A stretch of DNA of 64,000 nt from Saccharopolyspora rosea (GCF_025643595.1 NZ_CP102826.1:248001-312000), one strand, 5' to 3'. Shown: positions 34,752 to 42,735, numbered from the stretch's first letter. Translations and numbers: made by a program. Notes: generated by a model from the sequence alone, not told the origin.

Positions 34752-36527
34752 TCACCAACCGAGGCCGTGGCCGAACGGATACCGGTCCTGGCCGGGTCGG
34801 CTCGGGTCGGGTACCGGGACGGGCAGCTCGCCGGCCGGGGAGATCTCGCCGAACAGCACCTTCGCCAGCGACTCCATGGCGACCGGCTGGTCCGAGTACG
34901 TCGCCAGCCAGGCCGGCGCCTCGGCGCATCCCGCGTCGTACGGGTCCCGGACCGCCACCGCCACAACGGGTTTGCCGGTCCGGCGCAGCGCGTTGACCAG
35001 GTCGCGCTGCGCGGAGTTGTCCGCCTGCCACGCCGCGTTCGTCAGCACCACGGTCACGTCGGCGCGTCCGGCCGCGTCGGCTGCCTGCGCGATCTGCTGC
35101 TGCGTGGGCCGAAGTCCGGTGGCCAGCGGCTGGGTCCGCGGGCCGCGCGCCTTGACGCGATCGGCGAGCGCACCGACCGCTTCGTCCCCGGCACCGGTGA
35201 CGAGCACGCTCGCCGGGCGGTGGGTCCAGGGCAGCGCGTGGTCGTCGTTGCGCAGCAATGTCGTGGTGCGGTCGGTGATCCGCTGCGCCGCCGTCAGGTG
35301 CTCCGGTGCACCGACGATCCGGTCCACTGCGGACACATCGACGAACGGGTTCGCGAGCACCCCGCGTCCGGACTTCAGCGCCAGGATCCGCTGCACGCTC
35401 TCGTCGATGCGCTGCTCGGACAACCGGCCCGAGCGCACCGCGCCGATCACGCCGTCGATCGCGGTCCGCAGGTCGTTGGGCATCAGCAGCACGTCCGCGC
35501 CCGCTTGCAGGGCGAGCACCGGGATCTCGGCGTCCGGGTGCTTGCGCCGCACGCCCTCCATCTTCAGCGAGTCGGTGAACACCACGCCCCGGAAACCGAG
35601 CTCGTCGCGCAACATGCCGGTGAGGACCTTGGGCGACAGCGTCGACGGCTCACCGGCGGAGGCGTCGAGCTTGGGCACCACGATGTGCGCGCTCATCACC
35701 GCGTCGGTGCCCGCCTTGATCGCCTCCCGGAACGGCGGCGCGTCCAGCTGCTCCCACTGCTGCCGGTCGTGCTCGATGACCGGCAGCGAGGTGTGGCTGT
35801 CCTGGTTCGTGTCGCCGTGGCCCGGGAAGTGCTTCACCGCCGCGGAGACGGTCGCCCCGGGCGGGGCCGAGTCCTCGTACCCGTGCACCTGGGCGGCGGT
35901 CAGCCGTGCGGCCAGCTGCGGATCGGAGGAGAACGAGCGGACGCCGATCACCGGGTTGGCCGGGTTGACGTTGACGTCCCCGCTCGGCGCGAAGTCCTGG
36001 TTCAGGCCCATGGCCCGCATCTCCTGGCCGGTGATCGCGGCGGCCCGCTCGGCGTCCGCCGGGCTGCGACCGGCGCCGAGCGCCATGTTCCCGGGAAACC
36101 GCGTGGCGGGTTCGGGCAACCGCGTGACCTGGCCCTGCTCCTGGTCGGTGCCGATCAGCAGCGGCACCCGGGCCCCGGACGACGTGGCCGCCCGCTGGAG
36201 GCCGTTGGACAGTTCGGCGACCTGCCGGGGGTTGTCGAGGCTGTCGGTCCAGGTGAAGTGGATGATCCCGCCGAGGTGGTACTTGCTCACCACTTCCGCG
36301 GGCGTGTCGACGCCGAACTCCTCGCGGTTCTTCGGGTGCGGCGCGTCGGCGGAGGCGCCGTAGGCGTAGGTGACGAACAGCTGCCCGACCTTCTCCTCAA
36401 GCGTCATGTCCTGGACCCGGGGAGTCCGGTGCTCGTCGGCCGTGCCCGCGGCGGTCAGGGCGGCAGCGGCGACGGCGACGGCGCTGAGCGTGGCGGTGGT
36501 GCGACGGGAGCGGAGTTTCTTGGCCAC
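34752..36527 (-). CDS. nagZ: Glycoside hydrolase family 3 beta-N-acetylglucosaminidase (NagZ-like)
   Basis: 591 residues with N-terminal signal sequence (ATLSAVAVAAAALTAAG), GH3 barrel and C-terminal alpha/beta sandwich, the longer Bacillus-type two-domain NagZ. The catalytic loop VKHFPGHGDTNQDSH holds Lys232-His233 and the acid/base His245 of the NagZ Asp-His dyad; the nucleophile is Asp319 in VFTDSLKMEGV. It cleaves GlcNAc from GlcNAc-MurNAc fragments. GTG 36527 is preceded by GGGAGG. First gene of the nagZ-namZ-amidase operon; its promoter must lie in 36528-36656, between it and the Ms1-like RNA. Confidence 0.94.
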   Translation of the reverse strand: MAKKLRSRRTTATLSAVAVAAAALTAAGTADEHRTPRVQDMTLEEKVGQLFVTYAYGASADAPHPKNREEFGVDTPAEVVSKYHLGGIIHFTWTDSLDNPRQVAELSNGLQRAATSSGARVPLLIGTDQEQGQVTRLPEPATRFPGNMALGAGRSPADAERAAAITGQEMRAMGLNQDFAPSGDVNVNPANPVIGVRSFSSDPQLAARLTAAQVHGYEDSAPPGATVSAAVKHFPGHGDTNQDSHTSLPVIEHDRQQWEQLDAPPFREAIKAGTDAVMSAHIVVPKLDASAGEPSTLSPKVLTGMLRDELGFRGVVFTDSLKMEGVRRKHPDAEIPVLALQAGADVLLMPNDLRTAIDGVIGAVRSGRLSEQRIDESVQRILALKSGRGVLANPFVDVSAVDRIVGAPEHLTAAQRITDRTTTLLRNDDHALPWTHRPASVLVTGAGDEAVGALADRVKARGPRTQPLATGLRPTQQQIAQAADAAGRADVTVVLTNAAWQADNSAQRDLVNALRRTGKPVVAVAVRDPYDAGCAEAPAWLATYSDQPVAMESLAKVLFGEISPAGELPVPVPDPSRPGQDRYPFGHGLGW

Positions 36528-36656
36528 ATCGGCCTCCCTGGTGGCGGACCCGGGGTTGGAAGTTCACCGCGAAACCGAACGAATTCGGAAGTTACCCACG
36601 TCACGGGTGCGGGTCAACGCCGCGCGTCGGCGTGGACGCGCCGGGTCCGCACATGC

Positions 36657-36897
36657 GGCGGCGCCCGCCGATGTCCTCGACGGGCGCCGCCCTCGCGCGG
36701 ATACCTCGGGTTACCAAGCGTGCTCTTGGTGTCGTCACCTTCGGGGCTAGGCGTCCGGCGTCCCGGTACGCAACCCCCGTTTCCACGACCAGCCTTATCT
36801 GCGGCAACGCGTGGGTACTCCGGGTCCCGCGCGCGGAGCCTGATCGGGGTGGACGTTGCTTCTCCTCCGCAACGTCCCTGGCCAACCAGGGTCCGCA
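36657..36897 (-). ncRNA. Probable Ms1/MTS2823-type RNA polymerase-binding RNA
   Basis: The minus strand between the HAD gene and nagZ can fold into a long irregular rod. Outer arms CGCGCGGG and TCCGCGCG pair, GTCGT pairs with ACGAC, CGGGG with CCCCG, and the apical hairpin CCGG-GACG-CCGG is flanked by GCGT/ACGC. A 5' hairpin GGACGTTGC/GCAACGTCC and an 11-bp terminator stem (36657-36667 with 36681-36691) bound the unit. A promoter with 17-base spacing precedes it. In M. tuberculosis the abundant RNA MTS2823 (Ms1 in M. smegmatis, binding core RNA polymerase) lies directly downstream of Rv3661, the homologue of this HAD gene. Fold and place agree; sequence identity to Ms1 is unchecked. Confidence 0.62.
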
Positions 36898-36903
36898 CCT
36901 CCA

Positions 36904-36932
36904 TTTGTAGTCGGTGGCGCCCGTCACTGCAA
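36904..36932 (-). promoter_or_regulatory. Promoter of the Ms1-like RNA
   Basis: On the minus strand TTGCAG (36932-36927) and TACAAA (36909-36904) are separated by exactly 17 bases, a good housekeeping-sigma promoter. Initiation would be near 36897, in the sequence TGGAGGTGCGG. Confidence 0.6.
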
Positions 36933-36961
36933 GGGTCGCCGCAGCCCGATCACCTGCGGTT

Positions 36962-37789
36962 TCAGCGGTGCCGACGCCAGTACCGGATGCCCCACCACGC
37001 CGCGCCGGCGGCGGCCACGGCGCCCATCCCGACGCCCGCGGCGGTCACCGCCGCCCGGGACGGGGTGGGGATCCGGGCGCGCAACGACACCGGGTGCTCG
37101 AAGGCCAGCGACGGCCAGCCGCGTTGCACCGCCTCCTTGCGCAGCGCCCGGTCCGGGTTCACGACGGTCGGGTGCCCCACGCTCTCCAGCAGTGCGAGGT
37201 CGCTGATCGAGTCCGAGTAGGCGTGGCACTCGGCCAGGTCGTAGCCGTGCTCCTCGGCGAGCCGCCGCGCCGCGGCGGCCTTGTTCTCGCCCGAGCAGTA
37301 GAACTCGATCTCACCGGTGTAGCGGCCGTCGGCGACGACCATGCGGGTGCCCGCCCAGTGGTCGACGCCCAGCATCTTGGCGATGGGCGCCACGACTTCC
37401 TCGCCGGAGGCGGACAGCACCGCGATGTCGTGGCCCTGCTCCTGGTGCTCGGCGATGAGCTGGGTGGCCTCCTTGTAGACAAGCGGGTCGACGATGTCGT
37501 GCAGCGTTTCCTCGACGATCGCGTTGACCTGCTCGACGTCCCAGCCGGTGCACAGCGATGTGATGTGGGCGCGCATCCGGTCCATCTGGTCGGCGTCGGC
37601 GCCGGCGAGCATGAACACGAACTGCGCGTAGGCGCTCTTGAGCACGGCCCGCCGGTTGATCAGTCCTTCCTGGAAGAACGGCCTGCTGAAGGCGAGCGTG
37701 CTCGACTTCGCGATCACCGTCTTGTCCAGGTCGAAGAACGCGGCCACGCGGCGTCCGTCCGCGGCCGTGGGGTTCGCGGGCTCTGTCAC
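36962..37789 (-). CDS. HAD-IB family phosphatase (SerB-like, Rv3661-like), membrane-tailed
   Basis: 275 residues. HAD motif I is AAFFDLDKTVIAKSS, motif II SASGEEV, and motif III/IV SDSISDLALLE with the Lys in SGENKAAAA, as in the phosphoserine-phosphatase-like subfamily IB. The C-terminus has a hydrophobic helix (AAVTAAGVGMGAVAAAGAAW) and basic end, suggesting membrane attachment. The substrate is unknown; morphological-differentiation phosphatases of this type occur in Streptomyces. GTG 37789 is chosen, ATG 37801 adds four residues; neither has a ribosome-binding site. It is flanked by two ncRNA genes. Confidence 0.9.
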   Translation of the reverse strand: MTEPANPTAADGRRVAAFFDLDKTVIAKSSTLAFSRPFFQEGLINRRAVLKSAYAQFVFMLAGADADQMDRMRAHITSLCTGWDVEQVNAIVEETLHDIVDPLVYKEATQLIAEHQEQGHDIAVLSASGEEVVAPIAKMLGVDHWAGTRMVVADGRYTGEIEFYCSGENKAAAARRLAEEHGYDLAECHAYSDSISDLALLESVGHPTVVNPDRALRKEAVQRGWPSLAFEHPVSLRARIPTPSRAAVTAAGVGMGAVAAAGAAWWGIRYWRRHR

Positions 37790-37982
37790 GCAGCACAGCA
37801 TACGAGCCCGGCCGCGGGCGGTCGTCCGGCGCGAGCGCGGAACCGTCGCGTTCGCCGGGTGGTGTTCCGTTGAGTGGGAAGAATTGCTTGACCTGAATGC
37901 GTTGTTGCCGTCCGAGCTGTGATCGGGGAGGGCGACGACGTTCCCCCTAATGAACGGGAGGCGGCCGCTGGTGCTGGGGAGA

Positions 37983-37988
37983 TACAGT
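37983..37988 (+). promoter_or_regulatory. -10 element of the 6C RNA
   Basis: TACAGT lies just upstream of the predicted 6C RNA 5' end, at the distance expected for a -10 box. No convincing -35 is seen 17 bases further up. Confidence 0.5.
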
Positions 37989-37989
37989 G

Positions 37990-38083
37990 GCAGGAGTCCG
38001 GTTCTGCTGGACGAGTTCAGCTCGACCCCCCGGAGCTGAACTTTTGACGACCCCCGTCCCTCCCCCCTGGCGGGGGTCGTCTC
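37990..38083 (+). ncRNA. 6C small RNA
   Basis: The two signature hairpins of the actinobacterial 6C RNA are both present, each with a run of six C residues in the loop: GTTCAGCTC-(GACCCCCCG)-GAGCTGAAC at 38015-38041, followed by TTTT, and GACGACCCCCG-(loop with CCCCCC)-CGGGGGTCGTC at 38046-38081. Length is about 93 nt, as in M. tuberculosis B11 (6C), which lies between Rv3660c and Rv3661 on the ssd strand; the homologues of those genes flank it here in the same orientation. In actinobacteria 6C affects growth, division and sporulation by base-pairing through the C-loops. Ends are estimated. Confidence 0.93.
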
Positions 38084-38193
38084 GTATCCGGGGTTTCTCC
38101 GCGGTGTGGTGCGATGTGCCGCCGCCTCCTCGTGATCAAATATGAATTGCTTTTAAATTTTCCGGGTGTTGTCACCTGTGCGCGGTAGTCGAG

Positions 38194-38300
38194 TTGTCCA
38201 CAGGTGACGCGGTTGTCCACAGATTCGGAAATTCGGTCTTGGCGGCGCGGTGGGCCGCGTTCACCGTGGATTTCGGGCGGAATTCTCCGCCGTGTCCACA
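38194..38300. promoter_or_regulatory. Cluster of DnaA-box-like sequences upstream of ssd
   Basis: TTGTCCACA, the preferred actinobacterial DnaA box, occurs twice as direct repeats (38194-38202 and 38213-38221, start-to-start 19 bases) and a one-mismatch copy GTGTCCACA is at 38292-38300. An AT-rich tract (about 38132-38162) lies upstream. The cluster sits between the 6C gene and the ssd-tad start codon. Confidence 0.6.
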
Positions 38301-38330
38301 AGTTCGTCGGGAGATCCCGGGAGGTTCACC

Positions 38331-39452
38331 GTGTCCGGACCGATGCTGTTCACGTCGGATTCCGAGCTGGCGGAGGAGGTCCTGCGGCTGGCCGCGGCCT
38401 CCGGGTGCGAGCTGGTGCACGTGACGGACCCGTCGTCGGCCGAGGGGATGTGGCGCTGTGCGCCGGTGGTGCTGCTCGACCGCGGCACGGCCGAGTTCGG
38501 GATGGCCAGCGGATTGCCCCGAAGACCGGGTGTTCTCGTGGTCTGCCGCGCAACGACGGAGCAGCTGTGGCGGTCGGCGTTCGGGGTCGGCGCGGAGCAC
38601 GTCGTGGCACTGCCGGAGCAGGAGTCGCAGCTCATCGACGTGCTGACCGACGCGCTGCACGGGCCGCCGAGGCGCGACGGGCGCGTGCTCGCGGTGCTCG
38701 GTGGTCGTGGTGGCGCGGGTGCGTCCGTGCTGGCGACCGCGACCGCCGTGCGAGCGGCGCGGCGCGGGGACCGGGCGCTGCTGGTCGACTGCGATCCGAT
38801 GGGCGGCGGGCTGGACCTCGCGACGGGCACCGAAGACGTCGACGGCGCGCGCTGGTCCGGACTCGCGGTGGGCGCGGGTCGGCTGGTGGCGTCCGCGCTC
38901 CACGACGCGCTGCCCGCCCGCCGTTTCGGGGCAGGAGCGTTGAGCGTGCTGTCCTGCGACCGCGACGGGCCGTCGACCGGGCTCACCCCCGAATCGGTCC
39001 GGACCGTCGTCGGCACCGGTCGACGGGCGGGCGACACGGTGGTGTGCGACCTGCCGAGAGCACTGCCCGAGCCGGCGACCGCGGCCCTGCGGCACGCGGA
39101 CCTCGTGGTCGTGGTGGTCCCGGCCGAGGTCCGCTCCTGCGCGGCGGCGGCCCGCACCGTCGCCTCCGTCGCCGAGCGCACCGCCGCGCCGGTGCGCCTC
39201 GTCGTGCGCGGGCCGGCCACCAGCGGACTCGGCGTGGCCGACGTGCGCGAGGCCGTGGGCGCGCAGGTCCTGACCGCCATGCGTGCGCAACCGGGACTCG
39301 CGGAGGCCGTGGACCGCGCGGGTTTTCCGGCGCTCCGCCCCGGGAGCCGCGGCGTCCTGACCCGGGTCGCGGCGCGGGTGCTGGACGAGTTGGACGCATG
39401 CGAATCCGCAGTGGACGAATGGCGTCCACTGTCGACAGTGGGTGGTGGGTGA
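38331..39452 (+). CDS. ssd: Septum site-determining / CpaE-like ATPase (Ssd)
   Basis: 373 residues. An N-terminal receiver-like region (residues about 1-110) precedes a MinD/ParA-type ATPase with deviant P-loop LGGRGGAGASVLATA and ALLVDCDPMGGGLDLATG. In Tad systems CpaE/TadZ homologues position the pilus; in M. tuberculosis the syntenic Ssd (Rv3660c) also affects septum placement. GTG 38331 follows GGGAGG at good distance. The TGA overlaps the tadA ATG, so it heads the pilus operon. Confidence 0.9.
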   Translation: MSGPMLFTSDSELAEEVLRLAAASGCELVHVTDPSSAEGMWRCAPVVLLDRGTAEFGMASGLPRRPGVLVVCRATTEQLWRSAFGVGAEHVVALPEQESQLIDVLTDALHGPPRRDGRVLAVLGGRGGAGASVLATATAVRAARRGDRALLVDCDPMGGGLDLATGTEDVDGARWSGLAVGAGRLVASALHDALPARRFGAGALSVLSCDRDGPSTGLTPESVRTVVGTGRRAGDTVVCDLPRALPEPATAALRHADLVVVVVPAEVRSCAAAARTVASVAERTAAPVRLVVRGPATSGLGVADVREAVGAQVLTAMRAQPGLAEAVDRAGFPALRPGSRGVLTRVAARVLDELDACESAVDEWRPLSTVGGG

Positions 39453-40621
39453 TGGAAGCGGAACTGGTCGAGCGGGTCCGCAACCGGCTGGTGGGCAGCG
39501 GAGTGCCGGTCACGTCGGCGTCCGTGGCGTCCGCCGTGCGCGAGGAGTCCGGCGGGATCGTCGCCGACGGCGACGTGCTGGCGGCACTCCGGTCGCTGCA
39601 GGCCGAGTTCCGCGGAGCCGGGGTGCTGGAGCCCCTGCTCCGGGAACCGGACGTGGCCGACGTGTTGGTGACCGGGCCGGACGACGTCTGGGTCGACCGC
39701 GGGGACGGGTTGGTCCGCGCACCGGTGCGATTCCCCGGTGAGGACGCGGTCCGCAGGCTCGCGCAGCGTCTGGCGATGGCCATGGGACGGCGGCTCGACG
39801 ACGCCCAGCCGTGGGTCGACGCGTGGCTGCCGCGGGAGGACGACGGAGCAGCGGTCCGGCTGCACGCCGTCCTGCCCCCGGTGGCGGCGGGTGGTACCTG
39901 CCTCTCGCTGCGCGTCCTGCGGCCCACCGCGCACGATCTCGGCACCCTGCGGCGCGGTGGCGCGTTCGACGAGGACATCGCCGAGGTGCTGCGCGCGATC
40001 GTCGCGACCCGACTCGCCCTGCTGGTCGTGGGCGGCACCGCGTCGGGCAAGACGACCCTGCTGGCGGCGATGCTCGGCGAGGTTCCCGGCACCGAGCGGA
40101 TCGTCTGCGTCGAGGAAGCGGCCGAGCTGCGACCGCGGCACCCGCACGTCGTCCGGCTGCTCACCCGGCCGCCGAACGTCGAGGGAGCCGGGGAGATCCG
40201 GGTCCGGGACCTGGTCCGGCAGGCGCTGCGGATGCGGCCCGACCGCCTGATCGTCGGTGAAGTGCGCGGACCCGAGGTCTGCGAACTGCTGGCCGCGCTC
40301 AACACCGGCCACGAGGGCGGCGGCGGCACGCTGCACGCCAACTCCCCGCAGGAGGTCCCGGCCCGGATGGAGGCGCTGGCCGCGCTCGGCGGGCTGTCCC
40401 GGGAGGCGCTGCACAGCCAGCTGGGGGCAGCGGTCCAGGTCGTGCTGCACGTTCGACGCACCGCCGCACGCGGCCGCCACCTCGCCGGAATCGGCGTGGT
40501 CCGCCGCGACGGCGACCGGGTTCGGGTGCGACCGGCCTGGGACGTGGCGGAGGGGTGGGGGCCGGGGCGCCACGACCTCGCCGAGCTGATGGCCTGCCGG
40601 GGAGGTGAGTTGCCGTGCTGA
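39452..40621 (+). CDS. tadA: Tad pilus assembly ATPase TadA (CpaF)
   Basis: 389-residue secretion ATPase of the GspE/TadA superfamily. Walker A is VVGGTASGKTTLLAAML, the Asp box IVCVEEAAELR, Walker B RLIVGEVRGPE and the His box region TGHEGGGGTLHANSP. The N-terminal LEPLLREPDVADVLVTGPDD matches CpaF. It powers assembly of Flp-type pili at the inner face of the membrane. ATG 39452 overlaps the ssd stop; upstream in-frame ATG 39419 is possible. Confidence 0.95.
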   Translation: MEAELVERVRNRLVGSGVPVTSASVASAVREESGGIVADGDVLAALRSLQAEFRGAGVLEPLLREPDVADVLVTGPDDVWVDRGDGLVRAPVRFPGEDAVRRLAQRLAMAMGRRLDDAQPWVDAWLPREDDGAAVRLHAVLPPVAAGGTCLSLRVLRPTAHDLGTLRRGGAFDEDIAEVLRAIVATRLALLVVGGTASGKTTLLAAMLGEVPGTERIVCVEEAAELRPRHPHVVRLLTRPPNVEGAGEIRVRDLVRQALRMRPDRLIVGEVRGPEVCELLAALNTGHEGGGGTLHANSPQEVPARMEALAALGGLSREALHSQLGAAVQVVLHVRRTAARGRHLAGIGVVRRDGDRVRVRPAWDVAEGWGPGRHDLAELMACRGGELPC

Positions 40622-41400
40622 CGCTGCTCGCCGCCGGGTTGCTGTGCTGGCCGGACGGGCGCGCCCGCGCGCGACTGCGCGGCCCCCGGGCGGTGCGGAT
40701 CCGCGCACGTCGCTGGGACGCCGTGGCTCGAAGGGCGGTGGTGCCCGCCATCGCGGTCGCCGGTTTCCTGCTCGCCGGAGCAGGCGGGCTCTGCGCGACC
40801 GTCGGCGTGGCGCTGATCGGTGCCAGGTACTGGCGTTCTCGTCAGGAATTCCGGCGCGGTCTCGCGCTGTCCGACGAGTTCAGCGCGGGACTGCGGCTGC
40901 TGGTGGCGCAGTTGCGCACCGGTGCGCACCCGGCGGTCGCGGCGGCGGGCGCCGCAGCCGAGTCCGGTCCGGTGATCGCGGCCGTCTTCCACGACCTGGC
41001 CGCCGTCGCACGGCTCGGTGGTGACGTCGGCACCGCGCTGTCGCGTTCGGGGCCGGAGGGCCTGCGCGCGCCGTTGGCCCGGATGGCGAGGGCGTGGACG
41101 TTGGCGGAGCGGCACGGCATCGCGCTCGCCGACCTGCTCGACTCGGTGCGCCGGGACGTCGAGCGCCGCACCAGGTTCCGCAGGTCGGTCGAGGCGGGCA
41201 TGGCCGGGCCGCGTTCCACCGCTGCGATCCTGATCGTCCTGCCGGTGTTCGGTCTGCTGCTGGGCGAAGCGGTCGGTGCCGCGCCGCTGACCGTGCTCGC
41301 CTCGACTCCGACCGGACAGGTGTTGCTGCTGGTCGGAGCGGGCCTGGTGTGCGCGGGAACGGCGTGGACGCTGCGCCTGACCGGGGCGGTGGTGCGGTGA
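40615..41400 (+). CDS. tadB: Tad pilus inner-membrane protein TadB
   Basis: 261 residues, T2SSF-domain platform protein with hydrophobic segments at the N-terminus (VVPAIAVAGFLLAGAGGLCA) and C-terminus (AILIVLPVFGLLLGEAV, VLLLVGAGLVCAGTAW) around a cytoplasmic helical part (ALSRSGPEGLRAPLARMARA). It partners TadC and the TadA ATPase. GTG 40615 lies inside the tadA end (7-base overlap) and its stop overlaps tadC. Confidence 0.9.
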   Translation: MLTLLAAGLLCWPDGRARARLRGPRAVRIRARRWDAVARRAVVPAIAVAGFLLAGAGGLCATVGVALIGARYWRSRQEFRRGLALSDEFSAGLRLLVAQLRTGAHPAVAAAGAAAESGPVIAAVFHDLAAVARLGGDVGTALSRSGPEGLRAPLARMARAWTLAERHGIALADLLDSVRRDVERRTRFRRSVEAGMAGPRSTAAILIVLPVFGLLLGEAVGAAPLTVLASTPTGQVLLLVGAGLVCAGTAWTLRLTGAVVR

Positions 41401-42098
41401 TGGTCGCGCTCGTCCTGGCGGCGTTCGCCGTGGCGCTGTTCCCGCTGAACGGTGCGAGAACACGACTCCGGACCGTCCGCCCGACCGCGCCGAAGCGGTT
41501 GCCGTCGAAGTCCACTGTGGTCGGTGCTGCGTCCGCCGTGTTCCTGGTCGGCGGGGTCGTCGTGGCCGGTCCCGTCTTCGGCGTCGGACTCGCCGGGTGC
41601 GTCGTCGCGGCGGTGCTGCTGGAGTCCCGTCGCCGCAGGCGAAGACAAGAGTTGGTCGATCCGCTCGTGCTGGCGGCCGGTTGGGACCTGCTCGCGGCGG
41701 GGATGCGTGCCGGTCTTCCCGTTCCCGTCGTCGTGCACGCGGTGGCGGAGGAGTTCTCCGGCGCGGCGCGACGAGCCCTGCGCGAGGTCGCCGAACACCT
41801 CGCATTGGGCGCGGACGCCCTGGCGGCCTGGGAACCGGCGCTGCGCTGTCCGGACACGCTCGAACTCGCCCGCGCCGCCCGCCGCACGGCCCGGACCGGC
41901 AGCGGCCTCGCCGAGATCGCCGCCGAACTCGCGGGTGAGGTCCGCGCATCCGCCGCCGACGACGCGCAGACCCGCGCGCAACGGGCCTCGGTCTGGATCA
42001 CGGCGCCGTTGGCGACGTGCTTCCTGCCCGCCTTCGTGTGCCTGGGGGTGCTTCCGGTGCTCGTCGGGATGCTGCACCGGCTCCCCATCCAGCTGTGA
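41400..42098 (+). CDS. tadC: Tad pilus inner-membrane protein TadC
   Basis: 232-residue second T2SSF platform protein: N-terminal hydrophobic segments (VALVLAAFAVALFPL, VFLVGGVVVAGPVFGVGLAG), cytoplasmic helices (LVLAAGWDLLAAGMRAGLPV) and a final pair ending VCLGVLPVLVGMLHRLPIQL. ATG 41400 overlaps the tadB stop. As in mycobacteria, TadB and TadC are both short versions, each with one T2SSF half. Confidence 0.9.
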   Translation: MVALVLAAFAVALFPLNGARTRLRTVRPTAPKRLPSKSTVVGAASAVFLVGGVVVAGPVFGVGLAGCVVAAVLLESRRRRRRQELVDPLVLAAGWDLLAAGMRAGLPVPVVVHAVAEEFSGAARRALREVAEHLALGADALAAWEPALRCPDTLELARAARRTARTGSGLAEIAAELAGEVRASAADDAQTRAQRASVWITAPLATCFLPAFVCLGVLPVLVGMLHRLPIQL

Positions 42099-42127
42099 AT
42101 CACAACGGACACCAAGGAGTGATCGAC

Positions 42128-42352
42128 ATGCCGAACCGTTCCCACACCGCCCACCGCGTCCGCTGGACCGCGCCCCGGCGCCTCGTGGCACTGCTGCGCG
42201 GTGACCGGGGCACCACCACGGTCGAGTTCGCGCTGTGCGTCGTCACCTGCGCGGCTCTCGCGGCGACCCTCTACAGCCTCGTCACCAGCGACACGGTGCG
42301 CGCAGCGCTGCTGAGCCTGCTCGAACGCGGTCTTCAGAGCGGGGCGACCTGA
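42128..42352 (+). CDS. DUF4244 Flp-like pilin
   Basis: 74-residue small prepilin-like protein: basic N-terminus, then GDRGTTTVEFALCVVTCAAL leading into a hydrophobic helix, the type IV/Flp pilin hallmark with Glu at +5 of the mature part (cleavage expected after the Gly-containing junction). Mycobacterial Rv3656c is of the same kind. Probably the major subunit of the fibre. ATG 42128 is preceded by AAGGAG; the stop overlaps the next ATG. Confidence 0.88.
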   Translation: MPNRSHTAHRVRWTAPRRLVALLRGDRGTTTVEFALCVVTCAALAATLYSLVTSDTVRAALLSLLERGLQSGAT

Positions 42353-42735
42353 TGTCCGCGGGAGCGGTCCCGACGCCTCGCCCCGGCGCCGGGACACCCC
42401 GGGACGACGGCTCGGTGACCGTCGAGGCGGCGTTCGCCATCTGCGCGCTCGTCGCGGTGTTCGGCCTGGTCGTCGCCGGGATCGGAGTGCTCTGCGGACA
42501 GCTGCGCTGCGCGGACGCGGCGGCGGAGGCGGCGCGCCTGATCGCGCGCGGCGATCGACCGCGGGCGGACGCGGCCGTCGCGCGGATCGCTCCGGCGGGA
42601 GCCGCGCTCGCCGTCCGCATCGTCGGCGACGAGGCTGATGTCGCGGTCTCCGCCCCGTTCCCGGGCGGTCTGCTGCCGGGCAGGTGGGTCGAGGCGCGGG
42701 CGCTCGCCGTGCTGGAACCGGAGGTGGCGCGGTGA
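42352..42735 (+). CDS. TadE-like pseudopilin
   Basis: 127 residues. A Pro-rich leader and DDGSVTVEAAFAICALVAVF form a TadE-type N-terminus (Gly-Ser/T-V-E plus hydrophobic helix), followed by a soluble part (CADAAAEAARLIARGDRPRA) of the kind seen in Rv3655c-like proteins. Minor pilin or assembly factor. ATG 42352 and stop both overlap neighbours. Confidence 0.88.
   Translation: MSAGAVPTPRPGAGTPRDDGSVTVEAAFAICALVAVFGLVVAGIGVLCGQLRCADAAAEAARLIARGDRPRADAAVARIAPAGAALAVRIVGDEADVAVSAPFPGGLLPGRWVEARALAVLEPEVAR

Noticed and set aside
36657..36897. c-di-AMP (ydaO-type) riboswitch in front of nagZ
   Set aside because: TAACCCG-like and GGGG-rich pieces tempted, but the conserved GGGGUGAAUC and CCCGUCAGCUAACC blocks and the closing helix are missing; an independent promoter, rod-like fold and synteny favour Ms1.
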